Shown here piece after piece: positions 15,900-20,158 of a DNA stretch of 20,158 nucleotides. The notes below the pieces were generated by a model. The model was not told where the DNA came from and made no database searches. It saw only the letters and a list, made by a program, of their open reading frames with translations. Source of the DNA: CAZPMO01 sp964587515 (GTDB lineage Bacteria; Pseudomonadota; Alphaproteobacteria; MPNO01); contig CAZPMO010000085.1 of the NCBI GenBank assembly GCA_964587515.1, positions 1 to 20,158 on the forward strand. Direction: 5' to 3'. The first letter of the stretch is position 1. Every line of letters starts with the position of its first letter. Position numbers and translations under genes: made by a program.

Positions 15900-15916
15900 C
15901 GAGTCCATTGGACTCG
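15900..15916. repeat. 17-bp palindrome upstream of the second cyclase
   Basis: CGAGTCCA and TGGACTCG arms around one central T, perfect over 8 bp each side. It overlaps the -35-like TTGGAC and could bind a dimeric regulator. Confidence 0.55.
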
Positions 15917-15937
15917 CCACCGGGCGGGCCATAGAAT
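15908..15937 (+). promoter_or_regulatory. Candidate promoter of the second cyclase gene
   Basis: TTGGAC (15908-15913), 18-nt spacer, TAGAAT (15932-15937; 5 of 6 matches to TATAAT). Same architecture and GGGCGG spacer core as the block before the first cyclase. The predicted leader is about 25 nt. Confidence 0.55.
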
Positions 15938-15968
15938 TGCTCTCTCCGGGTCTGGAGAATTACGCTCA

Positions 15969-17342
15969 ATGACCGATGAACGCACCAAACGCCGTCTTGC
16001 CGCGATCCTCGCGGCGGACGTGGTCGGCTATTCCGGATTGATGGAGACCGACGAGGCCGGCACGCTGGCCGGGCTCAAGGCGCTTCGCCGGGACGTGTTC
16101 GAGCCCAAGACCAAACAATTCGGGGGACGCATCTTCAAGACAACCGGCGACGGCGCGCTGGTCGAATTTTCGAGCGCCATCGACGCCGTCAACAGTGCGA
16201 TTGCCGTGCAAAAGACAATTACCGAGGATCAGGGGATCAGGCTCCGAATCGGGATCAGCCTGGGCGATGTCATTGTCGAGGGCGATGACCTCTATGGCAA
16301 CGGCGTGAATATAGCGGCGCGGATGGAGGCGTTGGCCGAACCCGGCGGCATCTGTATTTCCGCCAATGTCGGAGAACATCTGAAAGGCGGCGGCGACGTC
16401 GAGTTGGAGGATCTCGGCGCCTGCGAGGTGAAGAATATCGCCGAGCCCGCCAATGTTTTTCGCGTTCTCCTGGCGCCCCGTTCCGCCCCACCGTCGGTCT
16501 CTCTCAGTGATCAGGAAATCCGGTTCTGCACCGCGCCCGATGGAACGCGTATTGCATATTCGGTACTCGGCGCGGGGACACCGGTCGTCATCGTGACCAA
16601 CTGGCTGACACATCTTGAACTCGATTGGAAAATGCCGGTGCGTCAGGCGCTGATCGAGATGCTTGCGTCCAATCATCTGGTGGTGCGTTACGATGCGCGC
16701 GGCAACGGGCTTTCGGACTGGGAAGTGGACGACATCTCTTTCGAGGCCTCGGTCGGCGATCTGACCGCGGTTGTCGACGCTGTCGGTCTCGATCGTTTCG
16801 CGCTGATCGGGCAGTCACAAGGCGCGGCGGTCGCGGCCGCCTATGCGGCGCGCCATCCCGATCAGGTTACTCATCTTTCCCTTTATGGCGGTTATGCAAG
16901 GGGTCGCCGCATGAGGGGATCCGAGGGGCAGATCGCGGAGAGCGAGGCCTTTGTTACGATGATTCGCGAAGGTTGGGGTAAGGACACGGACGCCTATGTG
17001 CGGATGTTCGGATCCTTTTTCATGCCCGACGCCGATGCCGACCAACTCGCCGGCTTTACCTATCTCCCGCGGACCGCGACGCCACCGGAAAACGCGGCCC
17101 GCATCCAGCTTGCCATCGACAATATCGATATCTCCGACGAGTTGGCCGGTGTCGTCGCGCCCACCCTGGTTCTCCATGTGCGTGGCGATGCGAGAGCGCC
17201 GTTCGAAGAAGGGCGTCGAATGGCCGCCGCGATTCCCGGCGCGCGCTTCGTCCTCCTGGAGGGGCGCAACCACGCAATGTTAGCCGGGGAACCCGCACTC
17301 CAGCGCTATCTGGATGAAATCGACGCATTCCTGCGCGACTGA
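15969..17342 (+). CDS. Class III adenylate cyclase fused to an alpha/beta hydrolase
   Basis: 457 aa. Residues 7-168 are a class III cyclase domain with a full set of catalytic positions: metal Asp17 and Asp61, adenine-selecting Lys57 (FKTTGDG) and Asp107 (DLYGNGVN), and transition-state N114 and R118. A short linker leads to an alpha/beta hydrolase (about 184-457): FCTAPDGTRIAYSVLG opening, nucleophile Ser283 in GQSQG, Asp407 (VRGDARAPF) and His435 (RNHAML) as the likely triad. Known relatives pair these domains in many proteobacteria and actinobacteria; the hydrolase may sense or process a small ester or lactone ligand, but this is not shown. No membrane segment is seen. GGAG lies 11 nt before the ATG. 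It lies 80 nt after the TPR cyclase, with its own promoter-like block. Confidence 0.92.
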   Translation: MTDERTKRRLAAILAADVVGYSGLMETDEAGTLAGLKALRRDVFEPKTKQFGGRIFKTTGDGALVEFSSAIDAVNSAIAVQKTITEDQGIRLRIGISLGDVIVEGDDLYGNGVNIAARMEALAEPGGICISANVGEHLKGGGDVELEDLGACEVKNIAEPANVFRVLLAPRSAPPSVSLSDQEIRFCTAPDGTRIAYSVLGAGTPVVIVTNWLTHLELDWKMPVRQALIEMLASNHLVVRYDARGNGLSDWEVDDISFEASVGDLTAVVDAVGLDRFALIGQSQGAAVAAAYAARHPDQVTHLSLYGGYARGRRMRGSEGQIAESEAFVTMIREGWGKDTDAYVRMFGSFFMPDADADQLAGFTYLPRTATPPENAARIQLAIDNIDISDELAGVVAPTLVLHVRGDARAPFEEGRRMAAAIPGARFVLLEGRNHAMLAGEPALQRYLDEIDAFLRD

Positions 17343-17383
17343 AGCGTCGGGCTTTCTCCAATCGGCTGCGCCCCTTTGCCGCG

Positions 17384-17413
17384 TGGACAAATTCGGGTGG
17401 TTGGGCGTAAATA
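17384..17413 (+). promoter_or_regulatory. Weak candidate promoter of the Rieske oxygenase gene
   Basis: TGGACA (17384-17389), 18-nt spacer, TAAATA (17408-17413). The 18-nt spacer matches that of the cyclase promoters. The predicted leader is about 35 nt. Confidence 0.3.
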
Positions 17414-17454
17414 CCAGCTGAAATTGCCAAAACGGCGGAGAGTGGAGAACAGCC

Positions 17455-18804
17455 ATGGCCGGAATTAGCGGACCGTTGAACGTCGCGGATTTTATCGACG
17501 ACCGCGCCGATGAGGGCATGTTCCGCATTCGCCGCGCCGCCTTCCATGACGAGGCGGTGTTCGAAGCGGAAATGGAGGCGGTGTTCGAGCGCAACTGGTC
17601 GTTCCTCTGCCACGAAAGCCAGATTCCGAACGCCGGCGATTATTTCGCGACCCATATCGGCCGCCAGCCGGTTTTCGCGCACCGCCAGGAAGACGGCTCG
17701 GTGCGCGCCTTCGTCAATGCGTGTTCCCATCGCGGCGCGGTCCTGACGCCGCTGAAAAAGGGCAATGCCAAGGTGCTGACCTGCCGCTTTCACGGCTGGT
17801 CGTTCAATTGCGACGGCCGATGCGTGCGCATCAAGAACCAGGAGGCCGGATTTCCGGGCGACGATTTCGACCGGGCCCATTACGATCTCAAGGCGCTGCC
17901 CCTAGTGGGCGAATATCGCGGCTTCATCTTCGGCGCGCTGAGACCGGACGCGCCGTCGCTGGAAACCCATCTCGGCGAATCGCGATTCTTCATGGATTTC
18001 TTCGCCGATCAATCGCCCGACGGCGTGGAGGTGCTGCCCGGCTCGCAGACCTATGTCTGCGATCACAACTGGAAGCTCCAGGCCGAAAACGTGACCGACG
18101 GCTATCATGTCGGCACCGTGCACCGAAACTTCATGACCACCATGCTGGCGCGCGAGGCGCGCGACGGCACTGAGGGGCTGCTGCGCACCGAAACCGGGCG
18201 CATCAAGGGCAATGTCGCCAACGGATCCTACTATCTCGGCGGCGGCCATACGGTGCTGTGGGCTGACCGCGCCAGCCCCGACGCCGCGCCCTTGTATCCC
18301 GCGACCGAACGGATCGAGCGCGATTTTTCGGCGGCCCGGGCGCACTGGATGCTCAAGCGCGGGCGCAACATTCTTGTGTTCCCCAACATGGTGCTGAACG
18401 ATCTCGCCTCGACCCATATGCGCACCCACCGGGCGCTGTCGCCGACCCGGACCGAGATCACCATCTGGTGCATCGCGCCGCGCGGCGAGCCGGCCGAGGC
18501 GCGCAACGCGCGGCTGCGCAAGTTCGAGGATTTCTTTTTGGTCACCGGGCTGGCCACGTCCGACGACGTGGTCTCACTCGATACCGCCCAGGCCGGGTTC
18601 TTCGGCGCGGAAGCCGGCTGGAACGAATATAACCGCGGCATTACGGAGATCGCCCAGGGCGCCGACGAAGAAGCCGTGAAGCTTGGCATGAACCCGGCTC
18701 TTTCAAGCTCGAGTTGGGATCACGAGGCCTCCATGATCGGGTTCTACCGCCACTGGCGTGCCCTGCTTGAAGGGCTCGAACAGTCGGCGGTCGCGGCGGA
18801 ATAG
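17455..18804 (+). CDS. Rieske-type aromatic ring-hydroxylating oxygenase, alpha subunit
   Basis: 449 aa, the size of BenA/AntA-type alpha subunits. The Rieske [2Fe-2S] ligands are C90-x-H92 (NACSHRGA) and C110-x2-H113 (CRFHGWSF). The catalytic domain has bridging Asp215 and iron ligands His218 and His223 (ENVTDGYHVGTVH), with the third ligand Asp in SDDVV at 369-373. Such enzymes use NAD(P)H-derived electrons and O2 to hydroxylate aromatic rings or to demethylate. No beta subunit, ferredoxin or reductase lies within the window: the upstream neighbour is the cyclase and the downstream neighbour is NAD synthetase. It therefore either works as alpha-only oligomers or recruits partners encoded elsewhere. 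The substrate is unknown. The start is supported by GGAG at 17444-17447, 7 nt before the ATG. Confidence 0.92.
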   Translation: MAGISGPLNVADFIDDRADEGMFRIRRAAFHDEAVFEAEMEAVFERNWSFLCHESQIPNAGDYFATHIGRQPVFAHRQEDGSVRAFVNACSHRGAVLTPLKKGNAKVLTCRFHGWSFNCDGRCVRIKNQEAGFPGDDFDRAHYDLKALPLVGEYRGFIFGALRPDAPSLETHLGESRFFMDFFADQSPDGVEVLPGSQTYVCDHNWKLQAENVTDGYHVGTVHRNFMTTMLAREARDGTEGLLRTETGRIKGNVANGSYYLGGGHTVLWADRASPDAAPLYPATERIERDFSAARAHWMLKRGRNILVFPNMVLNDLASTHMRTHRALSPTRTEITIWCIAPRGEPAEARNARLRKFEDFFLVTGLATSDDVVSLDTAQAGFFGAEAGWNEYNRGITEIAQGADEEAVKLGMNPALSSSSWDHEASMIGFYRHWRALLEGLEQSAVAAE

Positions 18805-18839
18805 GCGACGGCGGTACAAATGCCTCCCGTCGTCCTCCG

Positions 18840-18868
18840 TTGACAAGATGGGCTCCGGTTCCTACACC
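18840..18868 (+). promoter_or_regulatory. Candidate promoter directly before the NAD synthetase gene
   Basis: A perfect TTGACA (18840-18845) is followed after 17 nt by TACACC (18863-18868), which ends 8 nt before the ATG. Transcription would start at or within a base or two of the start codon. Confidence 0.45.
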
Positions 18869-18876
18869 CCCCGTAA

Positions 18877-20158
18877 ATGACTGATACTCTTCGCATCGCG
18901 CTGGCGCAGCTCAACCCGACGGTGGGCGACGTGATCGGCAATGTCGAGCGGCTGCGCGCGGCGCGCGCCGAGGCGGCCGCGCTCGGTGCCGATCTGGTGG
19001 TGACTTCCGAACTCGTCGTGTCCGGCTATCCGCCGGAGGATCTGGTGGTACGCCCGGTGTTTCAGGAGACCGTCAAGCGCGAGGTCGACGCCCTGGCCGC
19101 CGAGACCGAGGACGGCGGACCCGGCATGCTGATCGGCGCGCCCTGGGTCGAGGACGGGCGGCTCTACAACGCCACCTTGCTGGTCGAGGGCGGCGCGGTG
19201 ACGGCGGTGCGGCTGAAGCACGATCTGCCCAATTACGGCGTGTTCGACGAAAAGCGCGTATTCGACGCCGGGCCCCTGCCGGGGCCGGTAAATTTCCGGG
19301 GCGTGCGGCTCGGCGTGATGGTGTGCGAGGACATGTGGCGCGGCGACGTCACCGAATGTCTGGAGGAATCGGGGGCCGAGATTTTGGTGGTCATCAACGG
19401 CTCGCCCTATGAAATGGACAAGCAGGACCAGCGCCTCAATCTCGCGGTCGCGCGGGTCACCGAATCCCATCTGCCGCTGATCTACGTCAACCAGGTCGGC
19501 GGCCAGGACGAACTGGTGTTCGACGGCGGCTCGTTCGTGCTGAACCGCGATTGCGCGCTGCGCGCCGAAGCGGCGAGCTGGCGCGAACATGTGATCGCCA
19601 CCGACTGGACGCGTGGCGACGAGGGCTGGGCCTGCGCCGCCACCGATTGCATCGCCGCGCCCGAAGGCGACGAATCCGTTTACGCGGCGATGGTGCTGGG
19701 CCTGCGTGATTATGTGCGCAAGAACGGCTTTCCCGGCGTGATCATCGGGCTTTCCGGAGGTATCGATTCGGCGCTGACCGCGGCGGTCGCGGTCGATGCG
19801 CTGGGGCCCGAGCATGTCGGTTGCGTGATGATGCCGTCGCCTTATACGTCGCGGGAAAGCCTCGAGGACGCGGCCGCGATCGCGACTCTTCTCGGCGTGC
19901 GTCTCGACGAGATCAATATCGGCCCCGCGATGGACGCTTTCGATGTGATGCTCAAGCCCAGTTTCGGGAACCTGCCGCCCGATACCACGGAAGAAAACAT
20001 TCAGGCGCGCTCGCGCGGCCTGACCCTGATGGCGCTTTCCAACAAGACCGGCGCCATGGTGGTCTCGACCGGCAACAAATCCGAGATGTCGGTCGGCTAC
20101 GCGACGCTCTACGGCGATATGTGCGGCGGCTATTCGGTTCTCAAGGACGTCTACAAGA
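18877..20158 (+). CDS. nadE: Glutamine-dependent NAD+ synthetase, 3' end cut off by window
   Basis: 427 codons are visible before the right edge. The N-terminal half is a nitrilase-fold glutamine amidotransferase with the Glu-Lys-Cys triad in TSELVVSGYPPEDL, LKHDLPNYGVFDEKR and MVCEDMW. The C-terminal half is the ammonia-dependent NAD synthetase with the ATP P-loop GLSGGIDSALTAAV and the later STGNKSEMSVGY and YGDMCGGY blocks. It converts deamido-NAD+ to NAD+ using ATP and glutamine, the last step of NAD biosynthesis in the cytoplasm. Full members of this length class are about 540-570 aa, so around 120-140 residues are missing. There is no Shine-Dalgarno before the ATG; a promoter-like pair at 18840-18868 points to a leaderless transcript. 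Confidence 0.95.
   Translation, partial: MTDTLRIALAQLNPTVGDVIGNVERLRAARAEAAALGADLVVTSELVVSGYPPEDLVVRPVFQETVKREVDALAAETEDGGPGMLIGAPWVEDGRLYNATLLVEGGAVTAVRLKHDLPNYGVFDEKRVFDAGPLPGPVNFRGVRLGVMVCEDMWRGDVTECLEESGAEILVVINGSPYEMDKQDQRLNLAVARVTESHLPLIYVNQVGGQDELVFDGGSFVLNRDCALRAEAASWREHVIATDWTRGDEGWACAATDCIAAPEGDESVYAAMVLGLRDYVRKNGFPGVIIGLSGGIDSALTAAVAVDALGPEHVGCVMMPSPYTSRESLEDAAAIATLLGVRLDEINIGPAMDAFDVMLKPSFGNLPPDTTEENIQARSRGLTLMALSNKTGAMVVSTGNKSEMSVGYATLYGDMCGGYSVLKDVYK

Noticed and set aside
18804..18834. 8-bp stem (one G-T pair) with a 15-nt loop after the Rieske gene, as a terminator
   Set aside because: No T tract follows and the loop is long, so it is not convincing as an intrinsic terminator.
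18862..19815. A 317-codon minus-strand frame opposite nadE
   Set aside because: Antisense shadow of the NAD synthetase, whose motifs are unambiguous on the plus strand.
1..20158. Search by eye for CRISPR arrays, tRNA genes, insertion sequences, phage genes and toxin-antitoxin pairs
   Set aside because: No regularly spaced repeats, tRNA-like cloverleaf, transposase or integrase signature, or small paired genes were seen; intergenic regions are too short to hold most of them.

Overview
The window is GC-rich and densely coded. Its genes look alphaproteobacterial: an SPOR/Sel1 protein, class III cyclases fused to TolB-like/TPR or alpha/beta-hydrolase domains, a marine-type porin, an EamA exporter and a UbiD-family decarboxylase. 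A Rhodospirillales-like, free-living (perhaps marine) organism is an inference from gene content and GC, not from a marker gene. Two runs of N (9283-9306 and 11298-11307) show that this is a draft or metagenomic scaffold.

Left half, all on the minus strand and transcribed right to left. A stand-alone receiver protein (8376-7978) is followed by a polytopic membrane protein, a secreted Sel1-repeat/SPOR protein, a membrane-anchored protein of unknown function and a metallophosphoesterase. Then comes a tight set of EamA exporter, cupin and TPP-dependent decarboxylase-like enzyme, which runs off the left edge. The cupin and TPP enzyme overlap by ATGA.

Middle. A plus-strand SIMPL-domain (DUF541) periplasmic protein converges, with only 9 bp between stops, on a minus-strand pair: a UbiD-family decarboxylase and an AMP-forming acyl-CoA ligase joined by an ATGA overlap. 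Both genes contain an assembly gap whose N count breaks the frame; each frame is restored by a different gap size, so neither gene should be called a pseudogene. An outer-membrane porin diverges from the pair, followed by a 55-residue lipoprotein gene. Uptake, CoA activation and decarboxylation of an aromatic or unsaturated acid is a reasonable working model.

Right half, all plus strand. Two tandem class III nucleotide cyclases share a related catalytic domain but carry different partners: TolB-like plus TPR in the first, an alpha/beta hydrolase in the second. Their upstream regions share a promoter-like block (CCATTGGACT, then a -10-like hexamer after an 18-nt spacer). The first cyclase has Asn where the adenine-selecting Lys is normally found; the second keeps the Lys. 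They are followed by a Rieske oxygenase alpha subunit without visible partners and a glutamine-dependent NAD+ synthetase cut by the right edge.

No tRNA, rRNA, CRISPR array, insertion sequence or phage gene was seen. No gene-free stretch exceeds 300 bases; the longest are 12259-12453 (divergent promoter region), 13975-14127 (first cyclase promoter) and 8377-8518 (divergent promoter region). Several genes lacking a Shine-Dalgarno have a -10-like hexamer only 6-11 nt before the ATG, suggesting leaderless transcripts.
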